From Rhodohalobacter barkolensis (GTDB taxonomy: Bacteria; Bacteroidota; Rhodothermia; Balneolales; Balneolaceae): a DNA stretch of 64,000 bases. The notes below the pieces were generated by a model. It was not told the DNA's origin, ran no database searches, and saw only the letters and a program-made list of their open reading frames with translations. Position 1 is the first letter of the stretch, and every line of letters begins with the position of its first letter. The position numbers were made by a program, and so were the translations under genes. The stretch lies in contig NZ_PISP01000002.1 in the NCBI RefSeq assembly GCF_002834295.1, forward strand, positions 310,001-374,000, read 5' to 3'. Below, one piece after another: positions 44,336 to 53,470 of this stretch.

Positions 44336-45991
44336 TTAATGGGAGTGTCCGTGTGCGGGAGCTTCTGAAGAAAGGGAGGCCATTTTAACACGGTAGGCGT
44401 TGACGGTAACAATCCGTTCACCTCCCTCAAGCCCGGAGACAATCTCCACTTGGCCGCGGTTTCGAATGCCGGTGACCACTTCCCGTTTTTCAAATGATTC
44501 GCCTGAACGGTGTATGAACACCGAGTAGGTTCCCTCTTCCTCGACCAGTGCCGATTCGGGAACGGACAGTACGTTCTCTTTTTGCTCGGTATCGATTTCT
44601 ACAGTTGTGAAAAGTCCGGTTTGCAGAGTTTGATCGTCATTATTGATCTCGTAGATCAGCGAAACAGTGCGCGATTGCGGATCAACATTTGCTCCGCGGC
44701 TCACCAGCCTTCCCTCCACCTCATTCAGTGCAATTTGTCTGTCACTACCCTGTATCGAAAACACGGCCGACTCCGGATTGCCCAGGGAGTTTCTCAGATG
44801 AGCGGGAAGGTGAACATTCAATCGGATTTTTGACAAGTCGGCAATACGGAACAGTGGGTCACCGGCGCTAACCTGCATCCCCGGTGTGACGAACATCTCT
44901 GTGATGGTACCGGCTATCGGAGCTTTGAGCTCAAACCGGTACGATTCGGAATCATCACCGTACCCGTCGATCGCATCCTGTTCAATCTGCAGTGTTTCAT
45001 GAATGGTTTGATAGCGAATCAGCGCCTGACGGTACTCCATCCGGGCCTGCTCCAGTTCCGCTTCGGGGATGGCCTCATTGGCAAACAGGCGCTCAGATCG
45101 CCGAAGGTTATTTTCCGCAAGTTCGAGCCGCGATTGTGCGTTGATAAACTGTTCTGCATAGTTTTCGCCGTCTTCAGACTGAATAGCCGGATTCAGTCTC
45201 AGCAGCGTATGTCCTTTTGAAACCTGCTGACCCGATACCGGTAAATCACGGTTCATACTGCTCAGAACAATTCCTGCAAAAGGTGCTGACACGATCGATT
45301 CTTTTTGAGTAACCGGGTGTGTTTCCCCGTGTGCTTCAATCGTTCGATAAAGTGTTTGTCTCCCGACAGGCTCAGTGCCAAACGGGATATTCCACTGCTG
45401 CTCTTTTAGAAAGGATATCAAATTGGGATCCTCGTCCTCGTGAGTTGCCGGAACCTCTTCTGCTGAGCTATAAACGGGAATGCCATTTACCTGAAGTGTA
45501 TCATCTACCATTCCTTTGATGATAATGGCCAGATCATACCTTCCTGCGCGTTCAAAGATAACATCCGGGCCATAAATCCCCGGAACCTGAACTTCCGTTT
45601 CAGTAATGGAGCCTTCATTGCCCCGCTCTGAACTAAACACAAACTCCACTTCCGATTCGGAAACGGGTTTGAAATCCGAAAGGCGCGTAAGGTGCACCGC
45701 AAAGGTAGCTTCCTGACCAACAATCAGTTCCGGATATTCCATGAACAGCTCAGTTTTATCTGTCCACTGGGTAATCACCCCGGCCCCTTCCAGTTGGGAT
45801 TCCTCATCGTGGCTATGGGCGTCATCTCCATCGTGGGAGTGGCCTTGTTGATCTTGTGCTTGTTGTGCAGGCTGCTCGTGGGTATGATCGCCCTCTTCTT
45901 CATGGCTATGGCCTTCCTGATCTGATCCGCCACCACACCCCACCAAAAGCAGGGATGAGCACAGAATGATATATGTTATAAGCTGTTTCAT
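44336..45991 (-). CDS. RND efflux periplasmic adaptor with histidine-rich N-terminus
   Basis: The 551-residue CusB/CzcB-type membrane fusion protein has a lipoprotein signal (LLLVGC) followed by a 50-residue histidine/aspartate/glutamate-rich leader (repeats of the type HSHEEEGDHTHEQP and GHSHDGDD) that can bind metal ions. Then come an N-terminal beta domain, the barrel-sandwich hybrid (PFAGIVLSSMNRDLPVSGQQ), a coiled-coil hairpin around residues 275 to 335 and the closing beta domains. The C-terminus ends in HGHSH. It lies 18 bases upstream of the RND gene. The leader is closely similar to the separate small protein encoded upstream. Confidence 0.9.
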   Translation of the reverse strand: MKQLITYIILCSSLLLVGCGGGSDQEGHSHEEEGDHTHEQPAQQAQDQQGHSHDGDDAHSHDEESQLEGAGVITQWTDKTELFMEYPELIVGQEATFAVHLTRLSDFKPVSESEVEFVFSSERGNEGSITETEVQVPGIYGPDVIFERAGRYDLAIIIKGMVDDTLQVNGIPVYSSAEEVPATHEDEDPNLISFLKEQQWNIPFGTEPVGRQTLYRTIEAHGETHPVTQKESIVSAPFAGIVLSSMNRDLPVSGQQVSKGHTLLRLNPAIQSEDGENYAEQFINAQSRLELAENNLRRSERLFANEAIPEAELEQARMEYRQALIRYQTIHETLQIEQDAIDGYGDDSESYRFELKAPIAGTITEMFVTPGMQVSAGDPLFRIADLSKIRLNVHLPAHLRNSLGNPESAVFSIQGSDRQIALNEVEGRLVSRGANVDPQSRTVSLIYEINNDDQTLQTGLFTTVEIDTEQKENVLSVPESALVEEEGTYSVFIHRSGESFEKREVVTGIRNRGQVEIVSGLEGGERIVTVNAYRVKMASLSSEAPAHGHSH

Positions 45992-46035
45992 TGCGTCGAA
46001 ATTTATTCGTGATTAGTTAGTTGGATGCCAGAGTA

Positions 46036-46329
46036 TTAGTGATCGTGTTCTTCATCCCCGTGAGAATGCGTTGAGTCATCATCATGAGTATGCTCTTCCT
46101 CATGGCTGTGGTCGCTGTCTTCGTCATGGGAGTGATCTGATTCTACGTCAACAGAATCTGCACCACCTCCAATACGCACGGCATCACTATCACCTGTTGA
46201 TGATTGTTGGGCGGGTTCTTCATGGGTGTGGTCGCCATCGGATCCGTGTGAATGATCTTCATTGTCTGAGGCGCATCCTGCTACTACTAATCCTGTGATA
46301 AGTGCTAAAAGTGTTATGAATTTTTTCAT
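46036..46329 (-). CDS. Small histidine-rich lipoprotein, putative metal chaperone or sponge
   Basis: The 97-residue protein has a lipoprotein signal ending VVAGC at residue 19; nearly the whole mature part is acidic and histidine-rich (DHSHGSDGDHTHEEPAQQ, later HSHDEDSDHSHEEEHTHDD). It shares DHTHE-PAQQ with the leader of the adjacent adaptor, so the two probably arose by duplication. Its ATG overlaps the stop of the TolC-like gene by four bases. Such a protein could buffer or deliver metal ions to the adaptor, the role CusF plays in other systems, but no CusF fold is present. Confidence 0.8.
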   Translation of the reverse strand: MKKFITLLALITGLVVAGCASDNEDHSHGSDGDHTHEEPAQQSSTGDSDAVRIGGGADSVDVESDHSHDEDSDHSHEEEHTHDDDSTHSHGDEEHDH

Positions 46330-47579
46330 TGTTCTGAGTGGTTTTGAGTTGAAGATATTTTTCCTGAAGTGAGGGTATCTAGTGTAATAAGAGCTTGTTG
46401 GAAATCTGCGACTATACGATGCTGAAGGCTGAGCCCGTCAACAAATGCTTTGGTGGCATCCAAAAGTTCTACTAAAGAAAAACGTCCTTCCTGATATGCG
46501 GATCGCGACGTCTCCAGCATCTCCTGGGTTAGTGGATTTTGCTGCATCTCCTGCCACTGACCGTACAAATTCTGCACTCGGCGGTAGGCAACATCTACCT
46601 GATTGCGAATAGTTCGCCGTTGAATATGCACAGATGTTTCCATGCTCCGCTGATCGGCTTCCGCCATCCTGATGTTTCCGCTGTTTCGGTTGAAGATGGG
46701 AATCTGAATTCCCCCGCCAATGACAAATCCTTCCGAGCCGTCCGACTGATTTTTATAGCCGAAATTGACTTTTAAGTCAGGTAGGCGTTCTCGTTTTTCC
46801 ACTCTGTATTTAAGTCCGAGAGCCTCCGTTTCCAGTTCCATGGCTTGTAAATCAGCTCTGTACTCAAGGGCATATTGCCGAAGTATCTCCGGATCTTCCA
46901 GAATCGGCTCCACCGGTAAATCGGGTTCAACCTGAAATTCAAAACCGGATTCTTCTGATGAAGTGATCATTGCAGCCAATTGTTTTTGAGACTGTATCAT
47001 CTCCAGCTCTACTTCATTACGCTCGCGCAGATACCGGTTCTTTTCAATGGTAAAACGCTGTACCTGAAGTCCTGACTCGGTGCCTTCTGCCTGACGGTTT
47101 CTGGCCGATGCCAACACCTGATCAATAACTTCCAAGGCCTGGTCATACACCTCAAGCTTGTGCTGTAAATACCAGTATTCTACGTACAGGGATTTCACCT
47201 GTTCAATAAGAACAGACTGATCGTACTGGTAGGATAGAGTAGCAGCTTCACTGCTTTTATTGGCACTTCTGTTTCGAAGAAACGGCTGTCCCAGCAGTTC
47301 AATCGGCTGCGAAATCTGATAGGTGGTTTCGTCATAATCAAGCGTACCGGCGTTAAGCTGTTCCCTGAAGATGCTCACCTCGGGATTCATGTACGACTTG
47401 TACTGTTGAGCCGCTCCCTGTCTTCGGAGTTCTTCAAGTTTGGCCAGTTCCTGTTGAAGACTGTGCTGTTTGAAAAGCTCAACAGTTTCCTCAAGAGAGA
47501 GTATTTGAGATTGGGCGTGTACCTGTAACGGTATCCAAAGGAATACCAAAAACAAGATCCACCACTTGGATGATTTCAT
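46326..47579 (-). CDS. TolC-family outer-membrane channel (CusC/CzcC-like)
   Basis: The 417-residue exported protein has a signal peptide (WWILFLVFLWIPLQVHAQ) and two outer-membrane-efflux-protein repeats made of long amphipathic helices and short strands, including LPDLKVNFGYKNQSDGSEGF and FNRNSGNIRMAEADQ. It should form the trimeric outer-membrane exit duct of the metal pump. The size is slightly short for TolC but normal for CzcC types. It is the second gene of the operon, 76 bases after the histidine-rich membrane protein gene. Confidence 0.9.
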   Translation of the reverse strand: MKSSKWWILFLVFLWIPLQVHAQSQILSLEETVELFKQHSLQQELAKLEELRRQGAAQQYKSYMNPEVSIFREQLNAGTLDYDETTYQISQPIELLGQPFLRNRSANKSSEAATLSYQYDQSVLIEQVKSLYVEYWYLQHKLEVYDQALEVIDQVLASARNRQAEGTESGLQVQRFTIEKNRYLRERNEVELEMIQSQKQLAAMITSSEESGFEFQVEPDLPVEPILEDPEILRQYALEYRADLQAMELETEALGLKYRVEKRERLPDLKVNFGYKNQSDGSEGFVIGGGIQIPIFNRNSGNIRMAEADQRSMETSVHIQRRTIRNQVDVAYRRVQNLYGQWQEMQQNPLTQEMLETSRSAYQEGRFSLVELLDATKAFVDGLSLQHRIVADFQQALITLDTLTSGKISSTQNHSEQ

Positions 47580-47655
47580 ATGAAATATGTATTAATGGTT
47601 GTGAAATACGAATTGAGATAGCTGAGAAAAGATGCTATCTGCCTAAGGGATAGAA

Positions 47656-48096
47656 TTATCCCAGGGGTGGGCCGCGAAGGGAGTAAGAAGAGAAAGGGTT
47701 GGACTGATATAGATCATCCGGCGGTGGCAAATCGAAAAAAAGTGGAAGTGGAGTTTGAGATACTGAATAGCTGCTTAATACTCCTTGAGAAGAAAACTGA
47801 TCAGATTTTGTAGAAGCATTATTTGTGGTTTTCTGCGTGTGCGTTCCTGACAGATCAACAGTAGCGATTGGATGCTGGTGATCCTCTTCATCGTCAAATT
47901 CTTCGGTGTGATGATGGTTTTGATCATGGTCATCTGAATGGGAGTGCACAAACGTGTGGACATCGCCGTGTTCAAACAGATGATCAAAAATGGCATGGAC
48001 ATGTACGCCGCTTCCAAAAAATACACATACCATGCTGGCTACAATCAGTAGCCAAGCCGTCTGCTTAAACGCTATTTTTTGGTTTAAATTAATCAC
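47656..48096 (-). CDS. Histidine-rich membrane-anchored protein at the head of the efflux operon
   Basis: A 146-residue protein with one N-terminal transmembrane helix or uncleaved signal (TAWLLIVASMVCVFFGSGVH) followed by a histidine/aspartate cluster (HGDVHTFVHSHSDDHDQNHH, later EEDHQHP) and then a serine/threonine-rich tail. The cluster is a likely metal-binding sensor or buffer in the periplasm. Similar small proteins precede Cus/Czc genes in many Bacteroidota. It is the first gene of the operon; the promoter should lie in the AT-rich region upstream of 48,096. Confidence 0.75.
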   Translation of the reverse strand: MINLNQKIAFKQTAWLLIVASMVCVFFGSGVHVHAIFDHLFEHGDVHTFVHSHSDDHDQNHHHTEEFDDEEDHQHPIATVDLSGTHTQKTTNNASTKSDQFSSQGVLSSYSVSQTPLPLFFDLPPPDDLYQSNPFSSYSLRGPPLG

Positions 48097-48961
48097 AGGA
48101 TCAAAATAGGTGCTGGACGGCTAAAACCAAAAGCTTTTATATGCCTGATTTGATAAAGTAATTTTTGACAAGAATTATGCTAAAATGGGATGGAGTAAAC
48201 TATTTCGATTACTACAGACAAATAACTAACACTTCATTATAAGCAAGAGTATAATCTGTCCAACATTTTTTTCATTTCCATACTTTTAAGTAAATCCGAA
48301 CTATATTAGAAAGACAAGTCTCACTGCCTTTTCTTTTAGATTAAAAAATGGTTATTGAAGATAAATCGGAGAACCGATCTTTTTAAAAAAAGGACGAGTA
48401 CATCCATTGAAATCGGCACCCTTTGACAGCTGAAAGTGACTTCGCTCTTTTTCGTAATCAGACGGCTATCGCTGTAAGGGAAGACCCCCCCTTCGAATCT
48501 TATGAATATTCTAATTTATCAAACATTTACGACTCTAAACTAATAATCCGTTCAAACATTACTTTTTCCAAATGGTGTCTCATTTGGAACTGAACTTATA
48601 TGTTTAGTGCCGGAACCTTTAAAGATTTACACAGTTCAAAGATCGGTTAATTACAACCAAAGCAGCTCCAGTTTTAATAAATAGAGCTTTCATTACATCG
48701 GCTTCCCTAAACAAGATTCAGATAGATTACCTACCGAAAAAAGCTGTAACATCACAAAACTTTAATTTATACAACATTACATGTTACGTTTTTAACGCAT
48801 GTGAAGTAGAGTTTTCTAATGTTATAAGTGGTGCAGGAATAACAAATCATTCCTGAAAAATGAAAGACGGTTTCTCATGGAATAAAAAATATCACCCATG
48901 AAAACCTGCAATTTATTCATTCGAAATTAAGAATCAATAGAGTATCCAGAGAGGTAAGCTC
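48097..48961. other. Long intergenic region without recognised gene
   Basis: About 865 AT-rich bases separate the divergent efflux operon and the gene at 48,962. I see no open frame of note, no tRNA and no strong hairpin. It must hold the promoters of both divergent units; it may contain decayed sequence that I cannot identify. Confidence 0.4.
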
Positions 48962-49315
48962 ATGACCCCTATAAATAATTTATACAAAGTACTATCGGAG
49001 TTGGAAGCTGTAAATGCAGAAGAATGCCGTGATGTGATGTCGGATTACGACAGTTATGTAGATGACATTCAGAAAAAAATCTATATCCAAACTTTTATGA
49101 TTCAGTACAATAATGCAAAAAAGTATTATCGAAAAGGAAATAAAACCGGTGAAAAAAGATCCCTGATTTTTGCCATAAATGTCATTCAATCGAATGATTC
49201 ATTAACTATGGAACTGCGAAACAAAAATGTTCGAGACTATGTAACCGGAACACGCCTCACGCCAGGAAAAATTGCAAAGAGGCTGAATGAATTAGATGGT
49301 GTAAAATTAACTTAA
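48962..49315 (+). CDS. Small unknown protein
   Basis: The 117-residue protein begins after a purine-rich GAGAGGTAAGCTC region, which is a reasonable ribosome site. It is soluble and mostly helical with a charged middle (YNNAKKYYRKGNKTGEKRS) and no known motif. The distance to the AraC gene downstream is 157 bases. Its size, charge pattern and tidy frame suggest a real gene, but no function can be given. Confidence 0.5.
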   Translation: MTPINNLYKVLSELEAVNAEECRDVMSDYDSYVDDIQKKIYIQTFMIQYNNAKKYYRKGNKTGEKRSLIFAINVIQSNDSLTMELRNKNVRDYVTGTRLTPGKIAKRLNELDGVKLT

Positions 49316-49472
49316 TAAAACGATAACCAGGGTATTTTCATTTATTCAAAACCGAGAAGGTGGCAGAATGAGAGAGCTGTCATCCTCTTGCTTAAAAAAC
49401 TTTGTATATTGCATTTATATACAGACGAATTGAATAAATAGAAATATATATAAATTAACGCATAGGCAATAG

Positions 49473-50138
49473 ATGTCAGGTTCAGCGAATAATGACGGTC
49501 AAAATAGAAATTTGGAGCTGTTAGATACGTCCGGTACAAGAAAACTGTATGTGAAATACATGGTTTGTTTGCGGGATAGAAGGATTCTGAAGTCTATATT
49601 AGATGATATAGGATTTAACTATGAAATCACCTTCCACGGAGCCATTCATTTTCTCGAAGAGTACACGGATGCTCAATATGATGAATTAAAAAAGAGTTTA
49701 TCAGAGACAGGTATGATTTTACTTACTGAAAAAGAGAGCACGCTGATTGATCGAATTATACATACCATCGTCGAAGTCATTCATCATTCGGAAACGTTAC
49801 CAAAACTGAGTTTTCATGATCTGGTCAATAAACATGTGATTTCGGGAGAAGATTCTGTCTTCAAAATTTTTTCGGACGTGAATGGAATGTCGGTAATTCA
49901 GTTTATCGTCATACAAAAAATAGAACGTGCCAAAGAGTTGATGCTGTATGAAGATATGCCTATCGATGACATAGCAGAAGTGCTTAATTACAAAAACAAG
50001 CACTACCTGATTGCCCAGTTTAAAAAAACAACAGGACTTACGCCGCGCTATTTTATGCGCTTAAAAAAAGAACGCCAAAACATTTCTAAGAACTATAGTC
50101 ATTCACCCACTTCCGGTGTCGGCGGTGTAAGTTCCTGA
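49473..50138 (+). CDS. AraC-type regulator with small N-terminal domain, paralogue 1
   Basis: The 221-residue protein has an N-terminal alpha/beta domain of about 80 residues beginning LYVKYMVCLRDRRILKSILD, then an AraC helix-turn-helix domain (about 125 to 205: FSDVNGMSVIQFIVIQKIER, then IDDIAEVLNYKNKHYLIAQF). The related regulators I know of have an MVCxRC-like start in this domain; here C32 is kept and the second cysteine position is D35. The ATG at residue 30 is an internal alternative start. A paralogue follows at 50,809. The proximity to the metal-efflux operon suggests metal sensing, unproven. Confidence 0.8.
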   Translation: MSGSANNDGQNRNLELLDTSGTRKLYVKYMVCLRDRRILKSILDDIGFNYEITFHGAIHFLEEYTDAQYDELKKSLSETGMILLTEKESTLIDRIIHTIVEVIHHSETLPKLSFHDLVNKHVISGEDSVFKIFSDVNGMSVIQFIVIQKIERAKELMLYEDMPIDDIAEVLNYKNKHYLIAQFKKTTGLTPRYFMRLKKERQNISKNYSHSPTSGVGGVSS

Positions 50139-50808
50139 CATTATATTTTAAATGTGAATTCAATATAATAGTTGATCCGCAGAGCCCCATTTGAGATGCG
50201 ACACACTATAGCAAATGCCTACCCCCCGAAGTAATCAACGTGAACCGCAAAGCTATTTTTAGCGAGGCCCTCCACCGGTTTTACCATCGGTTATATCAAT
50301 GATCGAAATATTTTGGACCAATGAGTGCCATTCAATGATTTGTCCGAGCTTTACCGGGTTCTAGGAAATTTCACTGTTTTTCTGCAGATTGGAATGAAGT
50401 CCCTCGCTAAAACTAAGTTGATTACCGTCAGCTATGATAAGGTCAGATTTTGACTGTAGATTTATGATTAACTAAAAAAACCACTTACTCAGAAGCTCTT
50501 GCAACGGTTTCAAAAAGCATCCATACAAAGTGATTCTAATTCCGAATGAAAGCGCAGCATGTTGTTGCTCATGGCATTACATCATTGAAATTTTATTAGA
50601 ATAAAGCATTTTCAAAATTAATGTAGTTCCAATTTTGTTAAATACAAGAGTGGTAAATGAATTTTTTAAATCAAGAATAGCTACGTCTATTCTAATTAAA
50701 TTCATTTGTGGTGATGATTAGATAAAATAAGGCAGTCAAGGTCAACTTTTTTTAAATACGATTAACGTCATATTTAAATGAAAGCTGAGTTCAAGTAAAG
50801 GGTACGTC
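50139..50808. other. Intergenic region between AraC paralogues
   Basis: About 670 bases without a supportable gene on either strand. The last 50 bases upstream of 50,809 contain AAAGGGTACGTC just before the ATG, which is a weak ribosome site. Confidence 0.4.
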
Positions 50809-51369
50809 ATGAAACTATATATTAAACATATGGTTAGTTTGCGCTGCAAGATGGTGGTCAAGAGCGAGCTTGAAAAACTTGGACTGACTTGTGTTTCTGT
50901 TGAACTAGGCATGGTTGAAATAATGGAAGAGGTCTCAAATGAACAGTTGGAGATTTTCAATCAAAACCTGAAGAAATTAGGTCTTGAACTTCTGGACGAT
51001 AAAAAGAATATCCTGGTTGAGAAGATCAAAACCTTAATTATTGAAATGATACATTACTCCGATGAAGTACCAAATGTGAATGATTCGGACTATATCAGCC
51101 AGAAATTGAATTACGATTATACCTATCTCTCCAATACATTTTCGGAAGTGAAGGGAATTACCATTCAGCAATACATTATTCTGCACAAGATCGAAAAGGT
51201 GAAAGAGCTTCTAATCTATGATGAGCTCACTCTTACCGAAATTGCTCACAGATTACATTACAGCAGTGTCGCTCATCTATCGAACCAGTTCAAAAAAGTT
51301 ACGGGGTTAACCCCTACCTACTTTAAAGAAGTAAAAGAAAACCGTAACAATAATCTGGAAGATCTGTAG
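50809..51369 (+). CDS. AraC-type regulator with small N-terminal domain, paralogue 2
   Basis: The 186-residue protein starts MKLYIKHMVSLRCKMVVKSE, the same N-terminal domain as the paralogue 670 bases upstream, and ends in an AraC domain (about 105 to 180: FSEVKGITIQQYIILHKIEK, LTEIAHRLHYSSVAHLSNQF). In the N-terminal motif the first cysteine position is S10 and the second is C13, the reverse of the paralogue. It is likely cytoplasmic and DNA-binding. Whether it and its paralogue form heterodimers or regulate different genes cannot be told. Confidence 0.8.
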   Translation: MKLYIKHMVSLRCKMVVKSELEKLGLTCVSVELGMVEIMEEVSNEQLEIFNQNLKKLGLELLDDKKNILVEKIKTLIIEMIHYSDEVPNVNDSDYISQKLNYDYTYLSNTFSEVKGITIQQYIILHKIEKVKELLIYDELTLTEIAHRLHYSSVAHLSNQFKKVTGLTPTYFKEVKENRNNNLEDL

Positions 51370-51655
51370 ACATCCAATTTTCTTTATTGGAGCTGTACTC
51401 AACAGATCATTCTGCACTCTTTAAACGGAAGAATAAAAAACGGATCGACCGTACTTGAAAAAAGCTAATGTTTTGTAGAAGGCTTACAGAACGAAAGATT
51501 TTGTTTAAGGTCGAAGTCTGTATCGCCTTTGTGGAGCATAAGCTCTGAAAAGGAAGGCTTTCCACCATTTCTTTTTGATCCTGAATATCACACAACCACA
51601 AATATGTTGTTTATTATAAACAAAAAGATTATTTTTGTTGAAATAAATAAACATT

Positions 51656-51940
51656 ATGAAGTCGAAAAAGCAAAAAATATTCCCACAGCACCGCAGGATC
51701 TTAGAACAGCTTGGTGAAAATATTAAGCTTGCCCGCAAACGCCGGAAGCTTACGACTACTCAGGTTGCAGAACGAGCTAATATCAACCGTACCACCTTGT
51801 ATCATATTGAGAAGGGGAAATCATCTGTATCAATTGGGGCGTACTTTAATGTTTTGCGAGTACTCAATTTACATGAAGATTTTCTGAAGCTGGCTGCTGA
51901 CGATGAGTTTGGCCGGAAACTGCAAGACATGGATCTGTAA
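51656..51940 (+). CDS. hipB: XRE-family antitoxin of a HipBA pair
   Basis: The 94-residue protein carries an XRE helix-turn-helix (about residues 20 to 75: LGENIKLARKRRKLTTTQVA, NRTTLYHIEKGKSSV). It lies two bases before the HipA-type gene and should both neutralise and repress it, as HipB does. It begins with a lysine-rich stretch. Confidence 0.88.
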   Translation: MKSKKQKIFPQHRRILEQLGENIKLARKRRKLTTTQVAERANINRTTLYHIEKGKSSVSIGAYFNVLRVLNLHEDFLKLAADDEFGRKLQDMDL

Positions 51941-51942
51941 AT

Positions 51943-53196
51943 ATGGATTCGAAAAAAACAGATATTATCGTATATGCGCATTGGCAAGGTATGTCAAACC
52001 CTGTGAAAATGGGCATACTTTCTGCGCAGGAAGCACGAGGTCATTTAGCTTGGAGTTTTGCTTATGATGAAGAGTGGCTGAATACACGGTCTCAGTTGCT
52101 GGTAGACCCCGATCTAGAGTGGTTTACCGGTCCTCAATATTCTAAAGATGACAAACCCAACTTTGGAATGTTTCTTGATTCCATGCCTGATACCTGGGGC
52201 CGAACACTCATGAAAAAGCGAGAGGCCCTGCTGAAACCGGAGGGCGAACAAGCCCGCAGATTAACAGACATTGATTACTTGTTGGGAGTGTATGATCCGG
52301 CTCGGATGGGTGGTCTACGTTTTAAATTGCAGGAGGACGGTCCATTTCTTGATAATAATGAAGAGAAGTCAATTCCTCCCATTACAGATATTCGAGAGTT
52401 GCAGGTAGGTGCTGATCTTGTAGAATCGGATGAAGATTCAGAAGTCGTCCGCAAATGGTTGAAAATATTACTCGCTCCGGGATCTTCTTTAGGTGGAGCC
52501 CGCCCCAAATCATCCGTATTAGATGAAAACGGAGAACTGTGGATTGCTAAATTTCCTTCACGTCAGGATACGACTGACATGGGTGCATGGGAATACGTTG
52601 CTTGGAGTCTGGCAAGATCCGCAGGTATAACGGTTCCTGAAGCCAAGGTTGAACAAATTACCGGGAAGTATCACACTTTTTTCTCAAAACGATTCGACCG
52701 GACTGGTGACGAACGAGTTCATTTTGCTTCCGCAATGACGATGACAGGTCATTTTGAAAGTGGGATCAGAGATCAAACCCCAAGTTATTTGGAGCTGGCT
52801 GAGTTTATTCAATTCAATGGGGCTTCTCCCGATGATGATCTTCACGAATTGTGGCGTAGAATTGTCTTTAACATTGCCATTTCAAACACAGATGACCATT
52901 TGAGAAATCACGGTTTCATTATTACAGATGAAGGGTGGCGATTATCTCCTGCTTATGATATGAATCCGTCAATAGACAAAGCCGGACTTGCTTTAAACAT
53001 AGATTTAGAATTGAATACCTTGGACTATGATATTGCTAAATCTGTAGGGGTATACTTTAACCTCAATAAAAAAGAAATGGATACTATTATTGAGGAAGTA
53101 CAAGAGAGAGTATCGAAATGGGAAGAGATAGCTACCAATATTGGAATTCCATTGGTTCAACGCCGTTTAATGGAGGCTGCGTTTAATGTAATTTAG
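51943..53196 (+). CDS. hipA: HipA-type serine/threonine kinase toxin
   Basis: HipA toxins phosphorylate tRNA synthetases or similar targets and cause growth arrest. The 417-residue protein has the family layout: an N-terminal HipA_N1-like domain (about 10 to 105), the ATP-binding GSSLGGARPKSSV near residue 182, the catalytic-loop region ISNTDDHLRNHGF near residue 316 and the DFG-like element LSPAYDMNPS after it. The motifs are intact, so an active kinase is expected. The partner XRE gene is two bases upstream. Confidence 0.92.
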   Translation: MDSKKTDIIVYAHWQGMSNPVKMGILSAQEARGHLAWSFAYDEEWLNTRSQLLVDPDLEWFTGPQYSKDDKPNFGMFLDSMPDTWGRTLMKKREALLKPEGEQARRLTDIDYLLGVYDPARMGGLRFKLQEDGPFLDNNEEKSIPPITDIRELQVGADLVESDEDSEVVRKWLKILLAPGSSLGGARPKSSVLDENGELWIAKFPSRQDTTDMGAWEYVAWSLARSAGITVPEAKVEQITGKYHTFFSKRFDRTGDERVHFASAMTMTGHFESGIRDQTPSYLELAEFIQFNGASPDDDLHELWRRIVFNIAISNTDDHLRNHGFIITDEGWRLSPAYDMNPSIDKAGLALNIDLELNTLDYDIAKSVGVYFNLNKKEMDTIIEEVQERVSKWEEIATNIGIPLVQRRLMEAAFNVI

Positions 53197-53212
53197 AGAT
53201 ATTGAATTTTAC

Positions 53213-53300
53213 CCTGCAAACAAATCTTTTATTTGAACTGCCTACTAAATATGAGCAGGGATCAATTAGGTAAAACTCATTCTCATCAAACCTAAATCAT
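53213..53300 (+). repeat. Dispersed intergenic repeat, copy E (partial)
   Basis: Begins CCTGCAAACAAATCTTTTAT, matching the first 20 bases of the repeat family with a few differences. Similarity fades after about 30 bases, and no tRNA-like end is present. It lies just after the HipA gene. Confidence 0.4.
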
Positions 53301-53470
53301 TACTGGCTTAAGCAGGAAAGACTTGTAGGGTTAATTCTCTTTACAGAGTTGCTTATTTCAGATTTTTCACCTTTTATTCATTGTTCAGTCCCGCGAAGGC
53401 ATTTCTTTCAAAAACTATCGGGGTAAAGCACCTGGCCGTTATGTCACTTTATTCTTAAACATACTATGGG

